The notes under the pieces were generated by a model. It did not search any database. It was not told the DNA's origin and worked only from the letters and a program-made list of their open reading frames with translations. This document shows, piece after piece, positions 19,577 through 29,842 of a stretch of 64,000 nt of DNA. The translations under genes and the position numbers were made by a program. Source of the stretch: Viola odorata (taxonomy: Eukaryota; Streptophyta; Magnoliopsida; Malpighiales; Violaceae); assembly GCA_963691705.1 (NCBI GenBank), contig OY829538.1, positions 20,114,443 to 20,178,442 on the forward strand, given 5' to 3'. Position 1 is the stretch's first letter. Every line of letters begins with the position of its first letter.

Positions 19577-22348
19577 TGACTGAGCGTCAAACTCGTCAAA
19601 AATAAATATAAGAGTTACAACTAGTTACTAAGAATAAATTGCTTGTAGATAGCAGTAAGAGGATCAAACCACAAAGAGTAATGGTACAATTCTTTGTGTG
19701 AAGTTATGATGACCAAATAACACTTAGGTGAAGTATGGTTAGTTGTGAGAGAACTAAGACTAAAAAGTAAATAGAGTGTATAACTGTCTTGGCCAAGAAT
19801 GATGATCTTGGTCAAGAAAGCGGATTCGAGAATAGAGATATGATATGAGAACAATTCCTAGTAGAGGCTAGCGGCTATGAGACAAGATACACAATCATCG
19901 ACGTAGAGATATTCAGCTTCAATCCACAGAGTCGTTATAGGATCAAGGTACGCTTATGACCCCTGCTTCCCTCCTGCATCAACACCACCTCAGGTACGCT
20001 TAGAGATGATGCCTTACCAATCAGCACATTGCTAGTTAGAGGGTTTACCGAGTTGGCAGATGATCGATTAGGGGAAGACAACTCCAGACTAGTATCCTCG
20101 GGTGTCAGTCGGGACTGGATCTGATTAACCTTTCCCCCTACTGATAAGGTTCCTAAATCGGAAACCTTCCAAGTGATGGATCGTTGCTCAGCGACAAGGA
20201 TTTGAATACGGAAAACTAACTCGTCGGAAACTCCAACCCTCCTAAGTGCAATACCTAGGCAACCTGGACGAAATCCTTCAAGGATCTTCAATAGAACTCT
20301 GACCCTCCTAGGTGCAATACCTAGACAACCCAGACGAAACTAAGGAATGTAGTGATAGACTTCGTGCTTTACTTGCAACTAAATGCGGCTTATCAAACCG
20401 GATGTAGGACAAGGATCTTGGAGATCAACTGAAGAAAAATCTTTTGGTTTTTAATAAACTGAACTGAACTGATTTATTAAGCCAAACGGCTGCCTTTAAA
20501 TAGGCAAAAATAAATACAAGTTTAACTAAGACTAGAACTCCTAATTTAACTAGAACTCCTAAGTAACTTCGAAATAGAGCTTCTACTAGTCTAATAACTG
20601 TAAAAACTAATTAATAAATACAAAGAAAGCCTTCTAGAACATCCTAGAAGCATTCGGATCATCAGGCCAAGGTTTGGGCTGAATTCTCCAAGTCGCGGTC
20701 TGCTCGCGTTCACACTGCGCGCCAAAATGTCTCACAGGCTATCTTTTGATTGACTCGTCCGATTGGGCTGAAACTTATCCCATTCGAAAGATAACACCTG
20801 AAAATAGTGGACAAGGTCCTCTCTCCCCGGTCCAGGCCTGACTGGTCTGAATAATTGTTGTTGGTGTTGACAGACGCGTTTTGAAGTCCTCATCCCCGTA
20901 GGATTGCCGTCAGTGAAAATGTCTCGATCCATAACAAATAAACAGCTCGTCCGTTTGACCTGAAAATTTGACACAATACATAAGACATACTGAGGTTTCA
21001 GAATTGATATAGATCGCACGATTCTAACTTCTGATGAGCGAGATATGGTCCGACGAAGTTGTCCGTCACGTTTGCGCTTAGGACACTTGTGCATGCAAAA
21101 GTAGCAACGGGCCATCTTGCAAGCTGCTCGTCCAAATGCCCTCAAACTTGGAAGAGGCTCTCCTAAGATCCCAATCGGTCTTGTATTTATCTTGGAACCC
21201 GATTTGGAACCTTTCTTCCATGAATTGGCTTGTGTAGATGTGCAACCTTGCACTATGCGCCTCCAAGCCACCTTCCATGTCATCCTTCGCCTAAGGACTT
21301 GATCCAGCAACATTCCTTGACTAGTTTCCATGTCTAGAGGTTGTTGTAACCTCCCTTGGCACTTTGGAACATCTTGGGCTCGACGCTTTAGGTTGATTGG
21401 CTTTGGTCGCAAGGCGTGTGCGCGTTGTGCGTGCGCTAGGGCTAGTCTCGGGGCTAGGATCGTATCACCTACTGTTTCCTGGATACACCTAGTAGCGCGT
21501 AGGAGTCTACTTTGATCTTCTTGGGCTTACGACCGAGACACCAAGAAGAATGACTGTTGTGTGATCTGTTTAATTCTAGATTAGCTACTTCCAAAACCAA
21601 GCAGAAAACACATTAAGAATAATCATGAGATCAATTAAATGTAGATATAAAGATTAATAAGAACGATTAAGTCTCATGCATATTCATGATCATGCCTTAT
21701 TGCCTCTACTAAGAAAAGGGTGCTTAGCTATTCATACGCATAATTGAAAAGCAAAATAACAATGTATTAGAAATGGTGGAAAATATCCTTCGTTTCCAAA
21801 AGAGCAAAATATAGAATGTGATGCAGATTCAAAATCAGAGAGGGAGCCGCCTCCTCTCAAAAACCCTAGGAAGAGTATATAAGTAGTTTCTAAAAATATT
21901 CAAAAGCGGAAATTAAGGAGATCGTATCCTAATTTACTTAAATTGTATTTGATTGCTCTCATCCTCACAAGGAACAAATCTGACTAGATTAGAGGAGCGC
22001 ATCCTTAATCATCCGAGTTTAGCGCTATGACCATAAAGGCAGGACAAATCATGTGCCAGCTCATCCGATCCATAGTCTACTCCGCGATATTCTCCCAGTG
22101 AGGCATGGCCAAGCGGGTCTGTCTTAGTCCAGGGAGATGTCTGTTCCATCCTTGGTCAAGAAAATGGCTTTCAAACAACCTGCCCTAGTTCTGCCTACAA
22201 TCATGCCCGATTCTTCTCCTTTTCTGCTTGCTACCCTTTTTGGCTATCTCCTGCAAAATTCAAATGGTTCGTACCAAAAATCAATAGCATACCATTCAAA
22301 ATTGCGAGAGATAAAGTCGTAAAAACTACTACAATTAGAGCTCAATCA
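19577..22348 (-). mobile_element. Nested solo LTR, TSD GAATC
   Basis: A second LTR of the same family (start TGACTGAGCGTCAAACTCG, a degenerate TGATGGGTGTCGAATCC; end GAGCTCAATCA) lies inside the LTR at 18229. GAATC flanks it at 19572-19576 and 22349-22353. It is itself interrupted at 20142-21467. Net length about 1.44 kb. Confidence 0.8.
20142..21467 (-). mobile_element. Innermost solo LTR, unrelated family, TSD CCTAC
   Basis: The 1326-bp block starts TGATAAGGTTCC and ends GGATCGTATCA, with CCTAC at 20137-20141 and 21468-21472. Removing it restores the alignment of the surrounding LTR with 11707-13256. On the minus strand it begins TGATACGATCCTAGCCCC and has a TATA-like CCTATTTAAAGG (reverse of 20492-20503), so transcription would run leftwards. 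It is a different, GC-richer gypsy-type LTR. The 226-residue minus frame inside is LTR sequence, not a gene. Confidence 0.8.
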
Positions 22349-22431
22349 GAATCCATACTGAAATCAATAGAATTACCATAAAAAAATGCATGAACACAAG
22401 TGGTAAAACCACTACAATTTAAGCTCAATCA

Positions 22432-23839
22432 AATGCCTACACTTAAGCTAATGCTTGCTCCCAAGCATTCAAAACAACAAAAATATGCAAAAATAGAAAT
22501 AAAACCAGCAACCCATGTTCGACTCAAAAACCACCTCAACATAGAAAATACATTGACACTTAACTCTTCAAATCCATCCTAGATTAACAAGGTCTATTCA
22601 ATATCCAAAAACATCTCACTAATCACAGCAGAACCACAATAGTTAACTTAAGACTCAAGAGAGCAGTTGGAGGGACAAAATATTTTGATTACATTTTCTT
22701 TGTCTATCCATTAGTCCAGAAATATACAAAGTTGTTGACACAAGCAAATGTGCACACATTTAAACTGAAAACTTAGACATATAAGCATAGTTAGTTGCCA
22801 AGTTATGTCTACATTGAGATCTTTTCTTTGCCCACCTTGGAGTCTTCATTGCACTTTTTCTTTCTCTCTTTTTTTTTTTTTCTTTTTTTTTTGGTAGTGC
22901 TTTCTTTGAATCTTTTTCTTTCTTTTGCTTTGCAAATAATGTAACATGTAAAGTTCAAGTAATGGACACCCCTGGCTTAGCTTGTTCGGCCCAGTAGTAA
23001 GAGATTAGCTAAATGCACTTTAGAGAGTTTCGCTTATTTAAGGGGTAATGCTACCGAATTACCAACACCATGAAACCCCGTTGGTTCCAGTGGTGTCCAC
23101 ACATACAAGCAAGGAATTTTAAGATTCTACAGGCAGTGCAAAATTAAAGACTGACAACTCTTATATATTTTTGGACAGTTCAATTTCTTTTAGTCATGAT
23201 AAAAATAACATTCGTGGTCAATTTCTTGGCCAAAAAAGCTTTTTGGTGTTCCTCCAAGCTAACTAATCATGGGTCTGTGGTGATAAAATATGGATTTAAA
23301 CATGTTACACTAAAGGTTGCCTTGTAAATAAAATATGGATTTAAATAGTTAAGTGCCATGGTATTTAAAGTGTTGAGGTGAATTTCAAGAAGAACGATGG
23401 GTTTGAGTTTCACGCATCACAGAGAAACACAAATCATGCAAGGTTTTACTCCTAAAAACACACAAAAATCAAAAGAAAAATCATGCAGAAACTAAAAATG
23501 GACCTAAAACTAGAAAAAAATTAACTTAATCGTGCATCAACATTTAAACACACAAAATACTCTTAAAACACACAAGAACAGCAAGCAATATGTACAAGGT
23601 AATACCCCTCTCCCACACTTATTGGACACATTGTCCTCATTGTGTAGGAGAGGAAAAAGAAAACAGAAAAATAAAATTGAAAAATAAAATAAAATGAAAA
23701 CACATAAAATAAAAAGGGACGACCCAGGGCAAGGTCACCAAGCATGACATACATGCAACAATAATATATATTGATAGATTGTGATAAGATTCGGACTTCT
23801 AGGGAACCAGAGGTGGGGACCACGACCTCTCAAGGTTAC
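22432..23839 (-). mobile_element. Internal 3' spacer of the Athila-like minus element
   Basis: Non-coding DNA between the 3' LTR (ending 22431) and the next element (23840). It contains a pyrimidine-rich run at 22850-22910 and, at 23608-23621, CTCTCCCACACTTA, the reverse of the PPT-like TAAGTGTGGGAGAG. The same spacer box is found at 32013-32026 and 53349-53362. No open frame of value. Confidence 0.6.
23608..23621 (-). promoter_or_regulatory. Internal PPT-like box
   Basis: On the minus strand TAAGTGTGGGAGAG is followed by more purines and preceded by TGTGTCCAA. It lies about 1.18 kb from the true 3' PPT at 22432, and resembles it. Confidence 0.4.
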
Positions 23840-24264
23840 TGTGCTTGCCGTCCGGTGTACCTGCAAAGCGCTGGAGGGGGGGCTCCGGCGTAGACACTCC
23901 GATGCTTAAGCCAGTATGGCTGTTCCAAATGGCAGGGGTTCAATTAGCAATCATAGGCTTACCTCTCATCTTGAATGGTGGGGTATTTATAGGCGCAAAG
24001 GCGGGTGTTACCTCCAGGGGGTGGGCGTTATCTAGGGAAGATAACGCCTCGAGTGACGTCATGGCTGACCGGGATGGGATAACGTTGTGCGCATGGGTAG
24101 ATAACGCGTGAGACCCCCCCCCCTAACGTCGACCATCCCAGGGTTCCTCGCTTGGTGAAGGGCGACATCTTCGATGAGGCGCGCCCGATTGGAGCTATAG
24201 TAATCCATCCTTATCGCTGAGTGTAAAGACGACAATGCCCCTGGAATTGCCTCTATTGTTATCA
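23840..24264 (-). repeat. LTR of copy 1
   Basis: It starts TGTGCTTGCCGTCC with TACCTGCAAAGC close behind and ends CTATTGTTATCA. CTATAAATACC on the minus strand (at 23984-23992) is a good TATA box reading leftwards. Four GATAACG/CGTTATC words lie between 24025 and 24110. TG...CA termini are shared with 61891-62404. Confidence 0.55.
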
Positions 24265-24390
24265 CAAGCCCAACTGAAAACGAGCCCGAGTGTTTACCAA
24301 GGGCTAACACTTCCTTTTGTTTCCATGTCATGCCTGACGGTCCTCGAAGTAACGGGGGACACGTCTTCTCAACCGCCCTTTCTTTGGGCC

Positions 24391-24398
24391 TATAAATT
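24391..24398 (+). promoter_or_regulatory. TATA box of ORF-A copy 1
   Basis: TATAAATT lies 65 bp upstream of the ATG at 24456. The equivalent box of copy 2 is at 62535, 68 bp from its ATG. Confidence 0.55.
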
Positions 24399-24455
24399 TG
24401 AACTTTCATCGCGCAAATTTTACATCTTTTTAGCACTTCTTTTGGTATTTTCATC

Positions 24456-24841
24456 ATGGATGAGCTGACTAGAAACTTGTTGATCTCCAAAGCTCACACT
24501 CTGAAGAATCTTACTGAGGCTGACAATGGTTTCCTGGAGAGACCATGATGACCAAGACCTCCGAGGACGTCTTGGAGCTTCAAGGGATGATGACCCCTCT
24601 TCTGTCCAGGCAGCTCGGGACTTCTCTGGAGGACTTCAACCCTTTTGAGAGCGTGACAAAATTGGCCGCCACCATTTCCCACATCGAGGTGGTCGTCACT
24701 ATGCTGCGGTACAAGAAGGACCTGCTGGTGTGCTGCTTGAAGGGGATGAGGGTTTGCTCCTCTGAACTGACTTCTGTTGCAGACGCTCTGAGGGAGGTTC
24801 CTGTTGTGCCAGGGGAGGACGACGTAGGGTCCAATGTCTAA
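24456..24841 (+). pseudogene. Antisense ORF-A, copy 1 (frameshifted)
   Basis: This is the homologue of the intact 127-residue ORF at 62603-62986; by eye the two proteins are roughly three-quarters identical. It starts MDELTRNLLISK. A net 2-base insertion near 24540 (GAGAGACCATG against GAGAGGATG) breaks the frame after about 30 codons; the rest is open from 24545 to the TAA at 24839-24841. The last 40 residues are nearly unchanged (CCLKGMRVCSSELTSVADAL). An AATAAA signal follows at 24933. Composition predicts an all-helical soluble protein; I recognise no family. It lies antisense between the LTR and ORF-B. Confidence 0.65.
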
Positions 24842-25383
24842 CAGTTCGCCGTTGCCGTCGCGTCCCTTTGTTTTTCCTTTTTTTGTTTCATGGTGTATGC
24901 ATGTGGGTGTACGTTTGGGCTGTTAGGCCATAAATAAATAAAGTGTCTTTTCGTTATCTTACGTGTGACTTCTTTCCTTTCTCGATATGCTTATTATCAT
25001 TTCAGTTGAGTGCCACATCAGCCCCAACTGAAAACGAGTCTGCCAATGGTTGGACTTCTGTAGCGCTTGTTTTTCCTTGCTCACCAGGTGGCGACGATTA
25101 TTCTTGTGAACCATTCCGCATTAATTCTGCGTCGTTTCTTCAGTGTCAACTGATTGGGCGGTTTTTTGGTGTCTCTTGATCGGCAAAAAAATCCTATCAG
25201 GCGTGATCACAGAATCCGATTCTGCAATTATGACCATTCCTCTCGAAGCGCATTGATTTCTCTGAGAGGTCGTGCAAAAAGGGTGGGGAGGCCTCTTCGC
25301 TTTGACTATTTAATGGGATTCTCTCTTCCTTTTCCTGTTCATCTTCTTCTTTGCATTTCTCCACTGAGATTGCTTATGATTTT

Positions 25384-25803
25384 ATGGCTGACTCTCATTC
25401 CATGGACGTCGCTGAACGTGATCCTCCACCGACTCCTCCGACTTCCCCAGATTCTGACGATCCTCCTCCGCCGTGCCTGAAAAGACGACCTTCTTGACGC
25501 AAGGGTCATAAGAGGCCGAAGAGGAAGGCCTTCGAGGCTACTAACGTGCCTTTTGACCTCCATGTCCCTACTGTTCGGAAGGGTGATGAATTGTTTCCTC
25601 ACATTAGTCGTGTCATGGAAAGATGTTCCTCTAACGATATCGGTGCTGAGATGGCTGCTTCCGCCACTAAGGGGGAGTCAAGTTCGTCAAAGCTTGGTCA
25701 AGAGAAAAGGGTTGACGAGCCTTTCCCTTTTGCTAACGAGGAGTGACCGTCTTCGGATGGAGATGACTTTTACTGGCTTTCCTACTGGCTTGACGAGGAT
25801 TAA
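25384..25803 (+). pseudogene. Antisense ORF-B, copy 1 (two in-frame stops)
   Basis: The homologue of 63474-63896. It begins MADSHSMDVAE and contains the conserved PPTPPTSPDSDDPPP, then a basic patch (RKGHKRPKRK), a serine-rich middle and an acidic tail ending W-x-D-E-D at 25801-25803. A TGA at 25495-25497 replaces the CGA arginine expected from copy 2, a CpG-type C-to-T change, and a second TGA stands at 25744-25746. Reading frame is otherwise kept. TATTTAA at 25307 lies 77 bp upstream; AATAAA is at 25850. Proline-directed-kinase-like TPPTSP motifs followed by a lysine/arginine cluster suggest a nuclear disordered protein, but that is inference. Confidence 0.6.
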
Positions 25804-26260
25804 TCCTTACGCGTCATGCATGTTGTAGATGCCGTACGACTTTTTTATGAATAAAATAACACTCTACAATCATTGGGCAATTGACGTTGAGCGGTTGGTT
25901 ATCGCCTGATGCAACCGTTTCTTCGACTCCTAGTTATTAACCGCCTTCCTCTAAGGATATAAATGCTTAGCCATAAATATTCTTCTGATGTCTTTCCACG
26001 TGTCCTTTTCTGTGTCATACGTGTCTCGTTTTCATAGGTTACTCAGTCATTGAATTTGACCTTTAAAAGAAAACAACTCTGCTCTTCTCACACTTTTACT
26101 CGCGCTTCAATTTTTTTCCTACTATTCTCTTTCTCTGCTTCTTCTTTTGCTCGAGGAAAACTTCTCTCATCGTTCGTCAGCGCCGGCGGTCTACTTATTA
26201 CTTTGTTCTTCAAGGTATTTTGCTCCTCTTTCGTTCTGGTTTTTCTTTTACTGGTTCGTT

Positions 26261-28060
26261 ATGCGTAAGACTAGAGCTACCAGGGGTTTTCAGAGGCCTT
26301 TAGATCCAAAGATTGAAAGAACTCACATTATTTTTTCATGCTCGATGATTCTGAGGGCTGAATTAGAGGGTCATGGTATCTCTTTTCCCCCTAGCTATTC
26401 CATTATCATCCCCGAGGATGATCTGCGACTCCACGATCCACTGTGGGGAAAATATAGTCTGGTTTACTTTAAAATGTTCCTTTATGGCTTTTGTTTTCCA
26501 GTTCATGCTTCTGTAGAAAAGTTGTTGCACCAGTATGATCTTAATCCCGCTCAGATAACTCCTTCCTCCTGGTATGGGATTTATGCCTTTCTTCGTGCTT
26601 GCGAGACGAAGGGTATCTTTACTCCTTCTATCAATTTAATCTGCAAATTATTCAGCCTAAATTGTCGTAACTGGTTAGTCGATATCACCCCAAGGTGGAA
26701 TGATGCGTTTGTGCAGTCGTTCTGGCAGAGGTTTCAGGGCTTTGAAGAGACTATGGCTGATTGGAAGAGCGGTTTCTTCATTCTCGAACTGCCTTCCCGT
26801 TTGTGGCGTGGGGGCTTTAATCGGGAGATTACTAGTGCTACCTGGGTAAATCCAGCAGTGTTGTCTAGGGATGAGTTAGCTCATGCTAACGCCTTGTTAG
26901 AGATAGATACGTCTTTCCGTATTCGGGAATTCGCTTTGTACAGGCGCCTGGAAGAGGCGTTACGGGTGAGTTTTTCTCTTTTCACGTTATCTCTTTGATT
27001 TGCCTGTTGTTCTGACATATTTCATTGGCAGAAAACGCTGAGGGTCAATCATCCAGAGGGAATAATGCTCCTTTAAATGTAGTGCCGCTCCAAACGCTAC
27101 CAACTTCTCCACCACCTAGGGGTTCCAGCCATCAAAGTACTTTACCGAAGAAGAGGAGAACTAAGACAGTCGCAGGGGGAGGGCGCGGTATTCTTGCTCG
27201 AGCCTCTTATTTTCTTGACAATTGGTTACCAGTTCGGGGCAGAGGAGTAACTTTGAGTTGACCCATAACTAGGATAACTGACAGCGATAGCGAGGATATG
27301 GATATCGAGACAGAGCTTTGCCATGCTTTCGCAACTCAACGGAAGAAACTCAGAATGGAGAAGGATGGTCAGGCTACTTGGATCTTTTCAAAAAAGGTTG
27401 ACAAAGTCCCCACCATGGGGGTCGACGTTTCTACTGTGGCGAGTACTTCTCAAATGACAAAGGTTACTGAGGCGTCAACTGTCATTCTGCCAACGGTCAC
27501 TGAAGTTCCGCTGACGGTAGATTCGCTTCCGCCGACTAACGTCCCCGACTCTCCCATTTCCTCCTGCATTCCTGACGTGGTAGTGCCAGCTCCTAGCTCA
27601 AGCGCACTTCCTGACCCACCAACGGGGTGTCCTCAACTGTTATTCTTTACTTCCATTTCGGGCATTGACGGCTCTGCCAAGGGTTCCGCTCCCTCTATTA
27701 TCGCCAACCTTTCCCCTCAGGGTCCTCAAGGGGTTCCTTCTTATCGGTTGGATTTGTCAGCCTTTGGTACTAGCGGGCTTCGTGCCTTAGGGGTGTCGGA
27801 CCTGTTATCGTGAGATCAATCGACGGCCTTCCTGGTAGGTGAGATATTTGTCTCTCCTAAGATTAAAGAAGAGTTGCTGTGGTTTCCTCCCGATATTCAG
27901 CACGCGCATGTTCTGAATGATGCACTGGCCGACTTCCACAAAGTGCATTACTTTCTTAAGGCTCATGGTGACAAGCTTCGAGGTTCGCTTGACTCAAAAG
28001 AGAAATTGGATGCTGCCTTGACTAAAGTGAGGGAGTTCATGCGACTTCAGAATCGTACCT
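26261..28060 (+). pseudogene. Antisense ORF-C: Transposase_28-like protein, decayed
   Basis: Exon 1 (26261-26965, 235 codons) starts MRKTRATRGFQRPLDP and contains LLHQYDLNPAQITPSSWYGI (residues about 87-106) and ACETKGIF, the texture of the Pfam Transposase_28 family. A GTGAGT donor (26966) and TTGGCAG acceptor (ending 27031) bound a 66-bp intron. Beyond it the frame changes, then reads a Pro/Ser/Thr/Val-rich linker (27298-27813) and a helical end (27874-28060, LDAALTKVREFMRLQ). Stops at 27259 and 27811 and the frame change after the intron show decay. I start at 26261 because upstream codons are T-rich leader. It is the third gene of the cassette. Molecular role unknown; such ORFs accompany Tat-lineage retroelements and are not known to encode a transposase. 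Confidence 0.6.
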
Positions 28061-28156
28061 TGGCGGGTGGCGACTTCATTGCATGTTGCAAGGCGTCTGT
28101 TTACGCTGAGCATCGTAAGGTCTCAAGTTCATTGCAGACTCGTGAATTTTTAAATT
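28061..28156 (+). repeat. Tail of an Ogre-type LTR fused to ORF-C
   Basis: The segment from GGTGGCGACTTCATTGCATG to TTTTCGGGGCGCGACA matches the last 110 bp of the Ogre 5' LTR (39155-39260), including GAGCATC and AAGGTCTCAA. The frame of ORF-C runs through it, so translation beyond about 28060 is LTR-derived. Confidence 0.7.
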
Positions 28157-28806
28157 TTCGGGGCGCGACAATAACAATTATTATAAAATGGCACAAACAA
28201 TGGAAATTAAATTTCCAATGGAATGTGTCATCGAAAACCCTAAACCCTAAGCCTTAAAACACAAACCCTAAGCCCTAAAACATAAACCCTAAGCCTTCAA
28301 ACTACATAGCGACAGGCAAAGCTGCTAGAAAGAAATATGTTTTCCTTATCCGATGGCCTTTCGATTGTAAAAGAAAGATTTTCGACGGACACTTCGTCAA
28401 AAACCTATTACATTTGCGACGAGTATAGCGCTCGAAACATTTTCAACGGGCTTTTCCCTATAAAAAATTCGCGCTAAGTTGGGGCGCCAATATTTTTTTG
28501 TTGTCACGCAAATATTTGGACTGATCAAACGCGGTCGAAACACTTTCAACGGATCACTAAGTTAGGGCGCCAACATTTTGGGTTAGCGCCCAAATATTTT
28601 GACAGACCTTCTGTCGAAACATGTTATCGACAGAAATGGTCGTCGAAATGGAGGCCATTTCTATTGATAACAGTAAAGTAGTTTTTTTTAATTGATAAAA
28701 AAAATGTTAGATTTCGGTGCCAAAGGTGTCGAAATACCCTAGGTAAATTCTGACGGAGTTTGTCCGTCAAAATAGGGTCGTCGGTGATCGCCAATGTTTT
28801 TGTAGT
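28157..28806. mobile_element. CACTA-like transposon terminus (truncated)
   Basis: The right end reads TGTTTTTGTAGTA, i.e. TACTACAAAAACA on the other strand, one base from the canonical CACTACAAAAA terminus. Subterminal CGACGG, GTCGAAA and TTTGTCCGTC words repeat in both orientations, as in CACTA subterminal regions. No left terminus or transposase is visible. Degenerate AAACCCT units occur at 28215-28290. Confidence 0.55.
28215..28290 (+). repeat. Degenerate telomere-like units
   Basis: AAACCCTAAACCCTAAGCC and two further copies with AAAACAC or AAAACAT spacers. These resemble plant AAACCCT telomere repeats but are short, interrupted and inside a transposon. Confidence 0.5.
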
Positions 28807-29395
28807 AATAGGATTGTTGGAGCATTGTTTAGGAAGTACAACGTCACTCATAGAGTGTAAACTACCTACCACCCGCATACCAATGGCCAAGCAGAAGTGT
28901 CAAATAGAGAAGTTAAATCTATCTTGGCCAAGATAGTCCATCCCTCAAGGAAAGACTAGAGTTAACAGATGAATGATGTGATTTAGGCCTATAGGACAAC
29001 CTATAAGACACCAATTGGTATGACCCCATACAAATTGGTGTACAGAAAGACATGCCACCTACCTGTAGAGATGGAACACAAGGCCTATTCGGTAATCAGG
29101 TAATTCAAGGTGCAAATCCATGAGCTTGAAAAATTGAGGAACTAGGCCTATGACATTTCACTGATTTTCAAGGTCGAGACAAAGGAGTACCATCATAAGA
29201 GGATTACCAAGAAGAATTTCTTAGTTGGATAGAAAGTCTTTATGATTTGAAGTATAGATTTTTTTCTAGTAAATTGAAAACAAAGTGGGACCTTTTGTGA
29301 TTACTAATATTTTTCCTCATGGTCAAATAGAGATCCAAAGTACCAAAACTGACTTCATATTCAAAGTGAATGGGCAGAGATTGAAGCCATCATAA
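28807..29395 (+). pseudogene. Athila-type integrase C-terminal fragment
   Basis: The frames read [20 protein letters not shown], then AYRTTYKTPIGMTPYKLVY, then CHLPVEMEHKAYSVI and EIEAI at the end, a clear Athila-lineage integrase (HPHTNGQ core, then the extended C-terminal domain). Multiple TAG and TGA codons interrupt it. The two upstream catalytic residues are missing because the fragment starts after them. Confidence 0.75.
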
Positions 29396-29842
29396 ATGAA
29401 GGGTGCTGCTTGAGAGGCAACAGACACACAATGAAAGAAGAAACGATGAAGGAGCCATCATAAATGAAGTGACATATATCCATATGTCTAGCCTAAGACA
29501 CTAACTAAGGGTGCTGCTTGAGAGGCAACCCATGTTTTTATTTATCTTGTTTAGCTTTGAATAAATATTGATTTCTCTTTGCTAAGATCTAATAGTTTCT
29601 CAACCAAGAAGATACTCTTGGCCAAAAAGAGGGTCGTTGAAGAAAATGTCTCTTGGCCGCGTTCTTGGCCAAGAACGACATCTCTACCACGTGGTCAGAC
29701 GGAAAAAGAGAAAGTATAAATAAGATTGTTGACCAGGAACACACCTACTACGCTCTCAACCTTTCAGTTACGTGCAAATAGAATTTTCCCTTAAAACTTT
29801 CTAGCACCCTTTCCTCTTCTTCTTACAGTCACCAACTCATTA

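Larger units (their letters stand above)
18229..22431 (-). mobile_element. 3' LTR of an Athila-like element, split by a nested LTR
   Basis: It starts TGATGGGTGTCGAATAC and resumes after the nested insertion at 22354, ending AAGCTCAATCA at 22431. Net length without nested DNA is about 1.43 kb, as in the other LTRs of this family. The bases to the right read on the minus strand are TAGCTTAAGTGTAGGCATT, a PPT-like tract ending at the LTR start, so this is the 3' LTR and its internal region lies at 22432-23839. Confidence 0.75.
23840..28156 (-). mobile_element. Tat-like gypsy fragment with a three-gene antisense cassette (copy 1)
   Basis: An LTR-like end (23840-24264) is followed by three plus-strand genes: ORF-A (24456-24841), ORF-B (25384-25803) and ORF-C (26261-28060). 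The same LTR, ORF-A and ORF-B order occurs at 61891-63896. Orientation is inferred from the minus-strand TATA box in the LTR and from the analogous element at 13260-18228, where integrase is on the minus strand. The element has inserted into the Athila-like spacer ending at 23839. Its right part is replaced by an Ogre-LTR tail and a CACTA end. Confidence 0.6.

Noticed and set aside
20732..21412. 226-residue minus-strand frame
   Set aside because: It lies wholly within a solo LTR bounded by a CCTAC duplication, has no domain texture, and is LTR sequence.
24059..24490. 143-residue minus-strand frame
   Set aside because: It overlaps the LTR and the start of ORF-A on the opposite strand and shows no domain; it lacks an equivalent in copy 2.
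28215..28290. Interstitial telomere
   Set aside because: Only a few interrupted AAACCCT words inside a CACTA-like end; too short and degenerate.
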